Notes: generated by a model from the sequence alone, not told the origin. A stretch of 64,000 bases of DNA from Bos javanicus (GCF_032452875.1 NC_083876.1:9238001-9302000); one strand, 5' to 3'. Shown: positions 1 to 11,760, numbered from the stretch's first letter. Translations and numbers: made by a program.

Positions 1-426
1 TAATATCTTCTTCTCCTGTTAGGTCCATACCATTTCTGTCCTTTATCGAGCTCATCTTTGCATGAAATGTTCCTTTGGTATCTCTGATTTTCTTGAAGAG
101 ATCCCTAGTCTTTCCCATTCTCTTGTTTTCCTCTATTTCTTTGCATTGATCGCTGAAGAAGGCTTTCTTATCTCTTCTTGCTATTCTTTGGAACTGTGCA
201 TTCAAATGTTTATTTCTTTCCTTTTCTCCTTTGCTTTTCACTTCTCTTCTTTTCACAGCTATTTGTAAGGCCTCCCCAGACAGCCGTTTTCCTTTTTTGC
301 ATTTCTTTTCTATGGGAATGGTCTTGATCCCTGTCTCCTGTACAATGTCACGAACCTCATTCCATAGTTCATCAGGCACTCTATCTATCAGGTCTAGGCC
401 CTTATATCTATTTCTCACTTCCAGTG
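1..426 (-). mobile_element. BovB (RTE) LINE, internal part, cut by window edge
   Basis: The reverse complement matches the upstream coding part of BovB. Landmarks on the + strand are the CTTTGCATGAAATGTTCC region at 55-75 and the CATCAGGCACTCTATC region at 370-385. No complete frame remains. The element's other end lies outside the window. Confidence 0.8.
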
Positions 427-465
427 GTCATACTTACCTACTTAAGTGCTGATCCATGTGTGCTC

Positions 466-665
466 TGCTCCTTCAGTCATATCTGACCCTTTGTAACCCC
501 ATGGACTGTAGCCCACCAGGTTCCTTTGTCCATGGAATTCTCCAGGCAAGAGTGCTGGTATGGGTTGCCCTTTCCTTCTCTAGGGGACCTTCCTGACCCA
601 GGGATCGAACCTGGGTCTCCCACATTGCAGGCAGATTGTTTACCATCTGAGCCACCAGGGAAGCC
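466..665 (-). mobile_element. Bov-tA SINE
   Basis: Reverse complement of the standard element: tRNA-derived head GGCTTCCCTGGTGGCTC at the right end, the body with ACCTGGGTCTCCCACATTG on the + strand, and tail with the CAAAGGGTCAGA variant at the left. Lies between BovB and L1 debris. TSD not clear. Confidence 0.9.
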
Positions 666-667
666 AT

Positions 668-1650
668 AGCATTTACCATATATTTACTAGTGGGATTTTC
701 CTCTCTTCTAAATTCTTACTTCTTGTTGTAGTCTTTTCCACTTAGAGAAGACCTTTTAATGTTTCTTGTACAGTCAGTTAAGTTTTGACGAATTTTTTTT
801 AGTGTTTTGCTCATCTTAGAAGTTTCTCTCTCCTTTAATTCTGAATTTTCCTTTAATTCAGTCCATGGGGTTTCAAAGAGTCAGAAACGACTGAGCAATT
901 GATCAAAAACAACAAAATTCTGAATGATAAACTTGCTGGGTAGGGTATTTTAGATTGTAGATTTTTCCCTTTCAAATCTTCAAATATATCATGCCACTCC
1001 CTTCTGGTTGGAAAGTTTCTGAAGAAAAATCAGCTGATAGTCTTAAGATTGCTCCCCATGACTCTTTGTCTCTTTCTTGTTGCCTTTAAAATTCTATTTC
1101 TCTGTAACTTTTGCCATTTTAATTGCATAGATTGGTGTGAGTCTCTGGCTTCATCTTGTTTGTGCCTCTCTGTGCTTCCCATATCTAAAAACTCTCTTTC
1201 CTTCTTCATCTTTGGGAAGTTTTTAGTCATCATGTCAGCAAATATATTTTTGACCCCTTTTTCTCTCCCTCCTTTCCTTCTGGGACCCCTATAATGTGAA
1301 TGTTAGTGTGCTTGATGTTGTTACATAGATCTCTTAAACTGTGCTTTTTAAAACATATGTCTCTTTTTGCTCTTCTATTTGAGTGATCTTCATTATTCTG
1401 TCTTCCAGATAAGTTCTGTGATCTTCCTTATCACCTAATCTGTTATTCATTCCTTCTAGTGTGTTTTTCATTCAGTTATTGAATTATTTACTTCTGTCTG
1501 ATTATTTATTGTATTTTCTAGTTCCTTGTTAGAATTCTTACTGTGTTCAATTATTATTTCCTTTAATTTAGTTAGCATTTTTATTGCTAATGCTTTGATT
1601 TCTTTATCTGGTAAGTTTTTATTTCTGTTTCATTACATATATGTACATAT
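668..1650 (-). mobile_element. L1 ORF1-region fragment, minus strand
   Basis: The reverse complement encodes a decayed L1 ORF1 protein stretch. The minus frame 1030-1233 reads TKNFPKMKKEREFLDMGSTE and continues HKQDEARDS, comparable to the ENFPNLMK..N and P.K...RDS region of mammalian L1 ORF1. Frameshifts and stops abound. A small ruminant SINE tail interrupts it near 859-911. Confidence 0.7.
859..911 (+). mobile_element. Tail-only Bov-tA/BovB fragment
   Basis: Contains CAGTCCATGGGGTTTCAAAG and AGTCAGAAACGACTGAGCAA, the 3' end shared by Bov-tA and BovB, then an A-rich end. ATTCTGAA occurs on both sides (839-846 and 916-923), suggesting a very short insertion into the L1 relic. Confidence 0.65.
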
Positions 1651-1698
1651 ATGTGTGTGTATGTGTGTGTGTGTATATATGTATATAATATATATATT
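1636..1698. repeat. Mixed (TG)n/(TA)n simple repeat
   Basis: Alternating ATATATGTACATATATG, GTGTGTATGTGTGTGTG and TATATATG tracts, at the end of the L1 relic. Confidence 0.85.
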
Positions 1699-1759
1699 AG
1701 GGGTTTTATCTTCCTCTCTCAATTGAGACAAATCCCTGTAGTTTCTCATTTTGTCTCTC

Positions 1760-2230
1760 TCTATGAAATTAGGTGAAACAACTACCTATGATGGTCTTGG
1801 GGAGATGTCCTTATGTGGGAGTGTCCCTGTGTAGTCTGCAAGTACCCTGTGACTGGTGGGATTGCTGGATTGATGTGAACAAAAGCTGTGTCTTGCCTCA
1901 GGGTATGATGACAGTCATTAGCTTGATAGGCGGAGGGGCTTTGGATGGTGGGGCTGGAGTCAGAACCAGGTTTGAACCTGTGTGTCCCCTCTGCTCAGTG
2001 ATCTTCATTACCCTATCAGGGGTGGAGTCAGGTCTCAAGCTGCTAGAGCAGGAGCCTTGAGGTTTAGGTCCCTTCCAGGGTGTGCTGTCTCCACTCCCAA
2101 GAACCAACAGCCTCACCCTAGAGGGAGCTGTGCTGGAAAAAGAGGAGGGGTGGGTACTCAGCATGGGTCAGGGTGGCCCCCCATGGTCAGAGACGCACTT
2201 GATTTCACCATCAACTGGTTCACATAATAA
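1760..2230 (-). mobile_element. Possible L1 5'-UTR continuation, minus strand
   Basis: A GC-richer block directly beyond the minus-strand L1 ORF1 debris, where the 5' UTR of that L1 would be expected. I did not recognise it by sequence; the call rests on position and composition only. Confidence 0.35.
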
Positions 2231-3224
2231 GATATGATTAAATATTTGTGAGATTTCTTAATAGTATTTTGGAGTTCTTGTCAGTTAGATGTCCTTCAAG
2301 ATATAGAATAAGGATTTTAGAGAACTTTGAAAAAGACTGTAAGGAATGACATTGGTAAAATTTGTACTTCACAATTTTCTCCTAGTATCCTGTCACCCAG
2401 ATGTTCCTGCTCACTATAGCTTGATTTCCCCCAAAACTGCCTCAAATATAGTTGCTGCAGCAATGGAGTAAGGCAGGAAGAAGAATAAGAGGCTAATATA
2501 TGTTAATGTCAAACAAATGTCTCCAAGGGAATAGTTGTGTGACCAGGAAAAGAATCCTCCACTTTTGCTCATACTTGGACTAGAATGAAAGAGAAATTGA
2601 AGGAACAAAATGTTGCGAGACAATGTCTAGCTCAGTCTAATTAGAATCAGGTGGAAAAGAGAGACACAGTAGAGATGTAACCCTGACTTTGTGAGACCAG
2701 GCAACCCCTTAGATAAAGTTAAAGATCACATTTGTTAATGACGGTGAGCCTGTGGTCCATTGTGGTGAACTTCACTCTAATTAGGGAGTCTCTGCAGTGC
2801 CCTTGAAGCACAAGACCCAAAGTGCCCTAGAAAGGCTGCAACAAGAATGAGATTGTAATCAGTGGTTTTGTTCCAATGATTCTTGTATAGATCATTAAAC
2901 AACCAGCTTAGGTTCTTATTTATTTAACTTAAGGGTCAGATGACGCTATTGATTGTAGCAGCATGGCTTTATAAGATGTCTCTGTTATTTGGATTGGTAA
3001 AGAGGAAAGGTTTCATGTATTCCCAATAGGATCTTGACCCAGAATGGCTTATTTATTTATGTGAGTGCGCCCAAGAGCTGGTCTCTACTGTGGAAGAAGA
3101 CCACTATCTCAAGGGGACTCCTCCAAACTGGAGGCACTCAGACACTGAGGCATAGAAAAGCTAGGAGCCATTTCAGATAAACAGGTTGGGGGATGCACTT
3201 CAGGGACATTAAATTGTCACATTT

Positions 3225-3419
3225 TAGAGCTACGAGGCAAGTGGTTGTGTCATTCCAATCCACCAATAAGGGAAACTGAGGGTGGGAAATATTTGACAGT
3301 TTTGCAAGGCTACAGGACTATTAATCTCATTATTCTGTATGATAAGAAAGTACCCACTGTCTGTTTTGTGGCCTCATGCCAGAATCCAGATTTGCATGTT
3401 GAGAATTTAACGAAAGCCA
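3225..3419 (+). repeat. MIR-like fragment
   Basis: AAGGGAAACTGAGGGTGGG and the following TTGCAAGGCTACAGGAC resemble the GAGGAAACTGAGGC..AG...TTGCCCAAGGTCACA core of MIR. Divergent and partial; it ends at the BovB insertion. Confidence 0.45.
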
Positions 3420-3430
3420 CATTATTTCTC

Positions 3431-4163
3431 TTGATGAAAGTGAAAGAGGAGAGTGAAAAAGTTGGCTTAAAGCTCAACATTCAGAAAACTAAGATCATGG
3501 CATCCAGTCCCATCACTTCATGGCAAATAGATGGGGAAACAGTGGAAACAGTGGCTAACTTTATTTTTCTGGGCTCCAAAATCACTGTGGATGGTGATGG
3601 CAGCCATAAAATTAAAAGACGCTTACTCCTTGGAAGAAAAGTTATGGCCAACCTAGACAGCATATTAAAAAGCAGAGACATTACTTTGCCAACAAAGGTC
3701 CAGCTAGTCAAGGCTATGGTTTTTCCAGTAGTCATGCATGGATGTGAGAGTTGGACTATAAAGAAAGATGAGCGTGGAAGAATGGATGCTTCTGAACTGT
3801 GGTGTTGGAGAAGACTCTTGAGAGTCCCTTGGACTGCAAGGAGATCCAACCAGTCCATCCTAAAGGAGATCAGTCCTGGGTGTTCATTGAAAGGACTGAT
3901 GTTGAAGCTGAAACTCCAATACTTTGGCCACCTGATGCAGAGAGCTGACTCATTGGAAAAGACCCTGATGCTGGGAAAGATTGAGAACAGGAGAAGAAGG
4001 GGATGACAGAGGATGAGATGGTTGGATGGCATCACCAACACAATGGACATGGGTTTGAGTGAACTCCGGGAGTTGGTGATGGACAGGGAGGCCTGGCGTG
4101 CTGCGGTTCATGGGGTCGCAAAGAGTCGGAGACGACTGAACAACTGAACTGAGCTGAACTGAA
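3431..4163 (+). mobile_element. BovB (RTE) LINE, 5'-truncated, with TSD
   Basis: Covers the end of the BovB reverse-transcriptase frame and the 3' tail ending in the CTGAACTGAGCTGAACTGAA repeat. Flanked by an 11-bp TSD, CATTATTTCTC, at 3420-3430 and 4164-4174. The BovB frame stays open to 4006 and fuses upstream with unrelated intronic sequence, giving a 253-residue open frame from 3245 that is not a gene. RT catalytic motifs are lost by truncation. Confidence 0.92.
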
Positions 4164-4518
4164 CATTATTTCTCTAATTAAGGCCACACATTAAAAGGGA
4201 CAAATGTGAATAGGTACAATTGGTCCTTTTGTGGTCTCCATGCAAATGATGTAAAGCCTGCACTTTCAGATCCAAACCCTGCTTATCCTGCACCAAGAAT
4301 TGGGACAGCACTGCCTGGCCAGCAAGGGGGTAGGGGTGGGGTGGGAAGATTAGGGTGGAATCAGAGCAGCTCTTTTTCCAGGTGTAGGATTGGATTAATT
4401 TGTGACTTCAGGCAAATCACTCAAGATTCTAATCTAGTTCATCATGGTCTAGCCCTCAGGTAGATTATAGGATTAAGCTGGAAGCACTGAGTGAATTCTG
4501 GTGACCTGTGTTCTATGA

Positions 4519-4702
4519 CAGTGACTCTTTGCAACTCCATGGACTGTAGCCTACCAGGCTCTGCCATCCATGGAATTTTCCATGCACAAGTACTGGAGTG
4601 GGTTGCCATTTCCTTCACCAGGGGATCTTCCCAACCCAGGGATCAAACCCAGGTCTCCCACATTGCAGGCAGATGTTTTACCGTCTGAGCTACTAGGGAA
4701 GC
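4519..4702 (-). mobile_element. Bov-tA SINE with TSD
   Basis: Reverse complement carries the full tRNA-like head (GGCTTCCCTAGTAGCTCAG) and body. The 14-bp TSD CCTGTGTTCTATGA is perfect at 4505-4518 and 4703-4716, indicating little decay since insertion. Confidence 0.95.
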
Positions 4703-4895
4703 CCTGTGTTCTATGAAAGAGTCTTATAAATGTTGCCTGCTCAGCTACAGAAACACTCAAAGAGAATGGAAAAGGAGGACCAGGGGTAGTGGTGACATGC
4801 CACCTTTCTGCCAGGGTGGTGACATGCTAGTGCTCGTGTGTACATCAGTGTCTTTATTCAGAGCATCACGCTGAACCCCTTAGCAGCTCTTTATC

Positions 4896-5106
4896 ACTCT
4901 TTGTTGGCACAGTGGTAAAGAATCTGCCTGCCAGTGCAGGAAATGCAAGAAGCGTGGTTTCAGTCCTTGGGTTGAGAAGATCCTCTTGATAGGAATTGGG
5001 AAATGGCAACCAGCTCCAGTATTCTTGCCTGGAAAATTCTATGGTGAGCTACAGTACATAGGGTTGCAAAGAGTTGGGCATGACTGAGCAACTAAGCTCA
5101 CACACA
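4896..5106 (+). mobile_element. Bov-tA SINE, diverged
   Basis: GGTAAAGAATCTGCCTGCC head, CCAGTATTCTTGCCTGG core and GCATGACTGAGCAACTAAG tail followed by CACACACA. Several indels in the middle make it one of the older copies here. Confidence 0.88.
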
Positions 5107-5547
5107 TTAAAGTAATTTGGGAAATATAAACATGCATGTTTTCAAAAATGCAAAACATTTGGAACATGAAACATTTTTATGGCCTAATGACTTAAAACCC
5201 AGCAAATTATGTTTATTTCTAATAAGTGTTACGAGGCTTTGACTTTGTAAAATTCCATAGTATCTTGAGATACTTTAAGTGTTAGTACAGAATTCTCACT
5301 GAAAATTTAACTTTCTAGCACTTTAGTCTTTTGAGTATGTTATATTTCAATTCTCAGGGGAGAATAGAGCCATAGCAAAATAAATATAACAATTCTAAGA
5401 AAAGTTAGAAATTTCTCTTTTATGGATTGTAAATTTGAAATTACATTCAGAATAGCTCTTGAATTGCACAAAAATAGCTTAGAACCACTTTTCCTAATTT
5501 TCCTTTAAAAGTGGTAAACTTTTAATTGGATTTTTTCATGAATCATT

Positions 5548-5811
5548 GGAGAAGGCAACGGCAACCCACTCCAGTACTCTTGCCTGGAAAATCCCATGGA
5601 CGGAGGAGCCTGGTAGGCTGCAGTCCATGAGGCTGCAAAGAGTCGGACACGACTGAGGAACTTCACTTTCACCCATTGGAGAAGGAAATGGCAACCCACT
5701 CCAGTGTTCTTGCCTGGAGAATCCCAGGGACGGGGGAGCCTGGTGGGCTGCCGTCTATGGGGTCACACAGAGTTGGATACGACTGAAGCAACTTAGCAGC
5801 AGCAGCAGCAG
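5548..5811 (+). mobile_element. Bov-A2 dimeric SINE with TSD
   Basis: Two tandem Bov-A units (GGAGAAGGCAACGGCAACCC and GGAGAAGGAAATGGCAACCC) joined by a CTTCACTTTCAC linker, ending in a (CAG)n tail. TSD CATGAATCATT at 5537-5547 and 5812-5822. Confidence 0.95.
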
Positions 5812-6278
5812 CATGAATCATTATAGATACATTTGACACACATTTGACACTTTTTAATATGTTCAGCAGAAGCACATGCTTACATGTATGTGTGTGTGAG
5901 TGTTATCTCTGTGCTTTTCAGATTCATAAGTGTATACATGTGCTCAGACCATTACACTATGTTCCTTGTCACTTGTGGTACTAAAGTCACTAAATAGTGG
6001 CATACATTGAATGCTAGCAAGAATTGTTACTTGTATTTGTATTGTCAGAGATGTTAGCAGTGTGTCCATGGGATAATGAAAGAGTATCTGAAAGTATATT
6101 TCATGTCTTGAATGCACATATAATTTATACACATTCAAGAGTAATAATAATACATTTTAATTCAATAATAATAATGTCTTATTAAAATTAACCCTAAAAA
6201 TACAATGAAAAGACCTAAACACAAACATTCACACTCCTCTGCAGTACTGAAGTTTCTGCCATTTCAGCTCCCCACTGG

Positions 6279-6489
6279 CCTCCCTGATGGCTCAGGCAGT
6301 AAAGAATCCACCCACAATGCAGGAGGCCTGTGTTTGATCCCTGGGTTGGGAAGATACCCTGGAGGAAGGCATGGCAACCCACTCCAGTATTCTTGCCTGG
6401 AGAATTCCCATGGACAGAGGAGCCTGGTAGGCTACAGTTCGTGGGGTTGCAAAGAGTCAGACATGACTGAAGCAACTTAGCACAGCACA
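6279..6489 (+). mobile_element. Bov-tA SINE
   Basis: CCTCCCTGATGGCTCAGGC head through CATGACTGAAGCAACTTAG tail, nearly full length. No clear TSD seen. Confidence 0.92.
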
Positions 6490-7249
6490 TATTTAAGAGT
6501 GAGTGTGCAGGTGAACAAGAGAGTTAAAAGTATAGATAAATAGAAATAGAGGAAAGTTTTGAAGCGGGAGGAAGGTGGTCACCTGATGGGAAGTGCTTTT
6601 GAGGCATGAAGGCAGATGAGAGCTAAGGAAATGCCATTGGTGACCTTGAATGAGGCTGGTCTCTAAGAGTAACTGTGCTGTGCATGCGTAGGCATGACTT
6701 TTCATGCCTTGGGAAAAGGTCTTGGGAGTGTAGTGCGTATTGAAAAAGGGAGTATGGACTGAAAAAAAACACATACAACCTAAAAGTTGTGAGTTATGTT
6801 TTTTTGGGGTGGTCTTAAAACATAAGAACTCTATATGAGGACTATACCCTGGGAGACAGCTTCTCGGACAACTCTGAGGAACTGTTCCAAGAGATAAGGG
6901 AGGAACCAGGATACATAGGAGTCTGGGCTGAAAAAAATTAAAATGTAGTCAAATGTCAAAATATTACTGCTAATTACAAAGAACAGACATCTAAAGTTAA
7001 TTGGTTTTACTGCTTTTCTATGTATGGGACAATGCAAGAATCTGGGCTCATTAAAATTACTAAGATATGCATCTTAACTGTCTAGGACCAGTATCCAGCA
7101 CAGAATGTTTCCTATTTTTCTGCATCCTGAAATCCCCTCAGGACACACTGTTGGAAGGGGAAGGGAGTGGCTACAGTGGCTGATGGCTTGATGTCATGCA
7201 ATGTTGATTGTTTATTGGAATAGAGGCAGCATTCTTTATCCACAGGATT

Positions 7250-7684
7250 GCTGTGCTTAGTTGCTCAGTCATGTCCAACTCTTTGCTGCTGCTGCTGCTA
7301 AGTCACTTCAATTGTGTCCGACTCTGTGTGACCCCATAGACGGCAGCCCACCAGGCTCCCCCAACCCTGGGATTCTCCAGGCAAGAACACTGGAGTGGGT
7401 TGCCATTTCCTTCTCCAATGCATGAACATGAAAAATGAAAGGGAAGTCGCTCAGTCATGTCCGACTCTTCACAACCCCATAGACTGCAGCCTACTAGGCT
7501 CCTCCATCCATGGGACTTTCCAGGCAAGAGCACTGGAGTGGGGTGCCATCGCCTTCTCCGACTCTTTGTGACTCCATGAACTGTATGTAGCCCAACAGGC
7601 TCCTCTGGCCATGGGGATTCTTCAGGCAAGAATACTGGAGTGGTGCTGGTGGATTCTTTACCGACTGAGCTACCAGGGAAGCCC
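7250..7684 (-). mobile_element. Bov-tA SINE interrupted by a Bov-A2 (outer element)
   Basis: Outer element is a minus-strand Bov-tA split in two (7250-7285 and 7561-7684). Its TSD ATCCACAGGATT is perfect at 7238-7249 and 7685-7696. The insert is listed separately. Confidence 0.93.
7286..7560 (-). mobile_element. Bov-A2 SINE nested in Bov-tA
   Basis: Begins on the + strand with CTGCTGCTGCTAAGTCAC (the reversed CAG tail) and ends GCCTTCTCCG. Both Bov-A units are present. Duplicated target ACTCTTTG at 7278-7285 and 7561-7568 lies inside the outer SINE. Confidence 0.9.
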
Positions 7685-8983
7685 ATCCACAGGATTATGG
7701 ACTATTCTTTTCAGAAGCTGGGCTATAAAGTGAGGTGGTGTAAGATCACATTTGGAGAGGTCAAGGAAAAGATTATTTTTTATTTGAGTCCATTTGCAAA
7801 CTGAGGCAAGGAAGTCAATAAATAGGGGAAAACTGAAGTTCCAAGCAACGTAGGTTATTATTCATAATAATAAGCAATCTAGAAGTACCAGAGGAGGTTG
7901 AAAGATAAGACACAAGGTGAGAACATATGGGAAGAGAGGAGAGGCATGGACACTTTGGGGACAAAGCAGAAATCAAGGCAGTGTGTGTCTCTTACAGAAA
8001 GGATTTTCCAGTGTAGATATAATTTCATGAGACTTCTGCTGTAAATAAGAGGCAAGGGTCTCAAGACTGTGCACTGTTTTCAGACCACTAAAATTTACAC
8101 CTACTACTTTCTTCTTTCATGAAAAGCAAGCCCAATTCAGTCAAGTAAAAGCAGAGAGAAATATAAAAGTTAGAGGAAGGTGAACTGAAAAATAGGATAG
8201 GAGGCATAGGGCATTGGGAGAAGGAAACGTCTATTGTAATTTCAGAGTTTTGCTGGATTCCTCAAGTGACTGGTAAAATGCGGGCACCTCATTTTACTCC
8301 TATCCCCATCTTTTTTCCTTTGTAAATTACCAGTGGTATCTTAGAAGAGCATTTCTGTTATCAGCCATTGATCTGAATTTATGCATTTTGTTTTATAACT
8401 AGAATACATTTGGCTAGAATGCAGTCCTAACTCCTTGGAAAATTTTGCTTTATTGATATAATATAAATGATGACAGTGTAAAACATTACCAAAATTAAAT
8501 TGTTCTTATCTTTATTGCTTTTGAAAATTTTAGCTTTTTATATCTCTGTACACATTCTGGAGCCTGCCATTCATTTTTTTTTTTCTAAATGATATAAATT
8601 TCTGAAACATGCTAATTAAGTATAATTCCCAAGCTAGAATATTTCAAGGGAATGGTTTACCATCTAAGTATTTCTGCCTGTGTCTTTTTGTCAATAAATT
8701 CTTGTGGTTATAGTTATAAATTTTTGTATACTATACTGCTAAATTTCTATAGGCTTAAAATCTTTTTTCAGTGGGAGCTGATGGAAATAAACATGGTATA
8801 TTTCTCTGCAGTCATTTCCATAGCGATAAAACTTTTCCAAAGTAAACCAAGGATGTCATAAAAATTACTAATTCAAAAGAAGTTATGCTTATAATTTAAT
8901 ATTGAAAATGGTGCCCTGCTCACTTTCTTTTTTATTTCATCAAAATTGCAAGGCTAAAATGTGTCCTGTATACTTCTATTAGA

Positions 8984-9187
8984 TAACAGTCCATGGGGTC
9001 CCTACGAGTCGGACACGACTAAGTGACTTCACTTTCACTTTTCACTTTCATACATTGGAGAAGGAAATGGCAACCCACTCCAGTGTTCTTGCCTGGAGAA
9101 TCCCAGTGACGGGGGAGCCTGGTGGGCTGCCGTCTCTGGGGTCCCACAGAGTCGGACACGACTGAAGCAACTTAGCAGCAGCAGCAG
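8984..9187 (+). mobile_element. Bov-A2 SINE, 5'-truncated
   Basis: Starts in the first unit at CAGTCCATGGGGTCC, continues through the linker and complete second unit to (CAG)n. TSD TATTAGA at 8977-8983 and 9188-9194. Confidence 0.9.
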
Positions 9188-9199
9188 TATTAGACAAGC

Positions 9200-9410
9200 C
9201 AGGGCTTCCCAGGTGGCTCCGTGGTAAAGAATCCGTCTCCCAATACAGGAGCCACAGGAGATTCAGGTTTGATCCGTGGGTTGGGAAGATCCCCTGGAGG
9301 AGGAAATGACAACTCACTCCAGTGTTCTTGTCTGGAAAATACCATGGTCAGAGGAGCCTGGCAGTCCATGGCATCACAAAAGAGTTAAACATGACTGAGC
9401 ACACACACAT
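9200..9410 (+). mobile_element. Bov-tA SINE
   Basis: GGCTTCCCAGGTGGCTCCG head, core and ATGACTGAGCACACACAC tail. Lies a few bases after the Bov-A2 at 8984, giving a tandem same-strand pair. Confidence 0.9.
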
Positions 9411-10411
9411 ATGAAGAACTAAAAACAAACAAACAAAAAAGAAATAGATGAATTCCCCACAGCATTCAGATAGTTGAAACTTTCATTTTAAATATTTTCT
9501 TCTTAAAACTTACACATTCCTAATTATCTGCCTTATGCTGCACCTCCATATTCCTTCTTTATATCTTGCTATTCAATTTTAAATCTAATTACCTATAATG
9601 AGTTTTCTCAAAAACAATTGATTTGCTTTCTTTTTCTGCCACATCATTTCCAACAATTAGACATTTTCTAGCAATACCATAATTACAAAGTTGGACAAAT
9701 CTATGAAACTTTCTCAGATCTTATTGCTATTCATGTTCAGATTTTGAAAGTCTTCCCTTGAAAAATCAAATTAGAACACTCTTGGAAAACATTCTGACTT
9801 AGAATTGTTTCACTCAATCATTTGATTCGTTACAAAAATGTCAACATCATCACTTTCTAGAGACATTGGGATGAGCTAAACCAACACTGAGATAGATGGT
9901 TAATTTGATGGGGAAGAGTCAATCAATGAAACAACACTCTCGTGGATCGTGTGCCCACAGCATCCCTAGGAGGACTGTGTGATGGAGAAAGAGGAGAGGA
10001 GACAAAGTCAGAGAAAATTGACCCTACTTTATCTGTGTGTTCTTCTAACCTGGCCCTGTGTTTGCTTTCTTTTAAAGCATAGACTACTGTCCACCTAGTT
10101 AAAAGGATCTAAAAGAAAGCAGAAGAATGGAAACAGTTGCTCTTACACAAGAGATAGGTGTTAATAAACCAGAGGTGCTGTGGAGCACAGCATTGCTCAA
10201 GTGTGGTAGCTGAGTGTGACTGGACCATGATAAACAGAGAAGTTGATAATATGTGTTAGAAAGTTTTACAGCAAGTTAACGATCATGTGGCTATTAGGTT
10301 TATCCAGTAGAGCAGGCTGTGGATGAGTGCTGTTGAACAAACACTGGGAGTTGTAAGAGTGCTGGCTGGCTGCAAGTCACAAACAGCAGGGCCACACTAC
10401 CAACACGTGAC

Positions 10412-10465
10412 TTTTTTTTTTTAATATATTTATTTTAATTGGAGGTTAATTACTTTAAATATTGT
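10412..10465 (-). mobile_element. 54-bp L1 3'-end insertion with TSD
   Basis: A T-run (the reversed poly-A) followed by TTTTAATTGGAGGTTAATTA, the extreme 3' end of ruminant L1 in reverse. TSD AACACGTGAC is perfect at 10402-10411 and 10466-10475. Confidence 0.85.
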
Positions 10466-10699
10466 AACACGTGACATTTTAAAGTTAGCTTGTCAATTGT
10501 AATCAAATAAAAATTTGAGAAATTGTAATCATTTACTTTCTGAATTATATTTTTTATTATTTTAAATTTTAACTAAGTTATAGAAGTAGAATTTACATCA
10601 TTTATTTTTAATCATTAATGAAGATTAATAGTAAAACAAGCTTCATAGGGTTTTTTGAACATATGTTTTCAGTATGGAAAAGAAATGCCTGATGTCCAT

Positions 10700-11760
10700 G
10701 GAAGTGATTGCAAATAAATGAAGAGCAAAAGAATTGATACTGATTTTGCTAGGAAGTATGATCACTCATATACTGAATTCAGTTAATTGAAGGTGAAGTA
10801 TTAAATCATAGCAAGTTATGTGCAGGAGTCAACTGGCTAATGAAACAGTAAGATCATTGAAAGGAAGCAACTTCTTACACAGGAAACATAAGTAAATTCA
10901 AAACTAAAACAATTTTGAAAGCATGAACACAGACTTAAAAGGCAATTGAAGCAAGGTTCAGTATTTCCTATTTAAACATTAGTGTTTTGGAGATGTCTTT
11001 TAAAGTCATACTTCAGATTTCTGAGGCTAGAAAATAGCATGCCGTTGTGGAGCCAGTAGTGAAAGATGACATCAGAGATATTTGCTTGGAAATATTGAAC
11101 ACACGCATGACACAATTGAGTGAATATGTGGCAAAGATTCCATTGCTTGACCTATTTCAAAAAACGAGCTAATACCAACTCAAAAAACAAACAGAACTAG
11201 CAAGGTATTTTTGCTGCATCTTGACAAATGCACTGGCAATGCCCGTGTTGCACTTCTTTTGGTAAATGTGCAATTGTAGATGATAGTAATATTAGGAAGA
11301 ATTTTTTCTTCTGCTTTGCCAACAAATATAACTAACTCTGAGCTGGGGGAAAAAAAAAAAAAAAAAAAACCTATGAACATAGTCATTGAACTATGTAAAA
11401 ACCTTGTCAGCAAACATGGTTTGGAGTTCAGTTTTTGTACAGGAACATGTTCTGATGGTGCAGCTGCAATGGTAGGAAACAGTCTAGAGCAGTTTCCCAA
11501 TTAGGGAGTTTGTGCCAGAATGTGAACTAATACCCTGCTTCCTTCACTGAGAAGTCTTGCTCACAAAGGAATGTCAGCTGAACTAAACAAGAGGCTTAAT
11601 GACATGGTAAAAATTGTGAATTTGTAAAGGTTAATATGCTAAACATAAGATTTGAAATTTTTGAGATAATATGGAAAATGGTCAAAATGATGATTATTGC
11701 ATACTGAGGTACTTTGATGGTTATCAAGGAGAAAAACTTAGGAATGTTAACATTAGAGAA
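10700..11760 (+). pseudogene. Decayed hAT/Charlie-type transposase-like coding sequence (ZBED5/SCAND3/FAM200-like)
   Basis: No open frame survives, but translated pieces in changing frames follow the order of a hAT-superfamily transposase or a domesticated relative. Around 10753-10790 RKYDHSYTEF resembles the RKY..SYL.FGF motif. Around 10815-10900 CRSQLANETVRSLK resembles the BED-like C..C..VLANE..KPSKL.RH segment. Around 11200-11270 FLLHLDKCTGNARVALLLV matches FALQLDESTDVAN.A.LLVF, including the acidic residue of the catalytic core. Around 11385-11475 LCKNLVSKHGLEFSFCTG followed by TCSDGAAAMVG matches the G.CTDGAAAM.G region. Then LNKRLNDMVKIVN (about 11580) and LRYFDGYQGEKL (about 11702) match the following blocks. 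An A-run at 11349-11369, several stops and frame changes break it. It may be an old Charlie copy or a processed copy of a domesticated gene; the absence of visible introns fits either. Confidence 0.7.

Noticed and set aside
7303..7686. 127-residue minus-strand frame
   Set aside because: Entirely inside the nested Bov-A2/Bov-tA pair.
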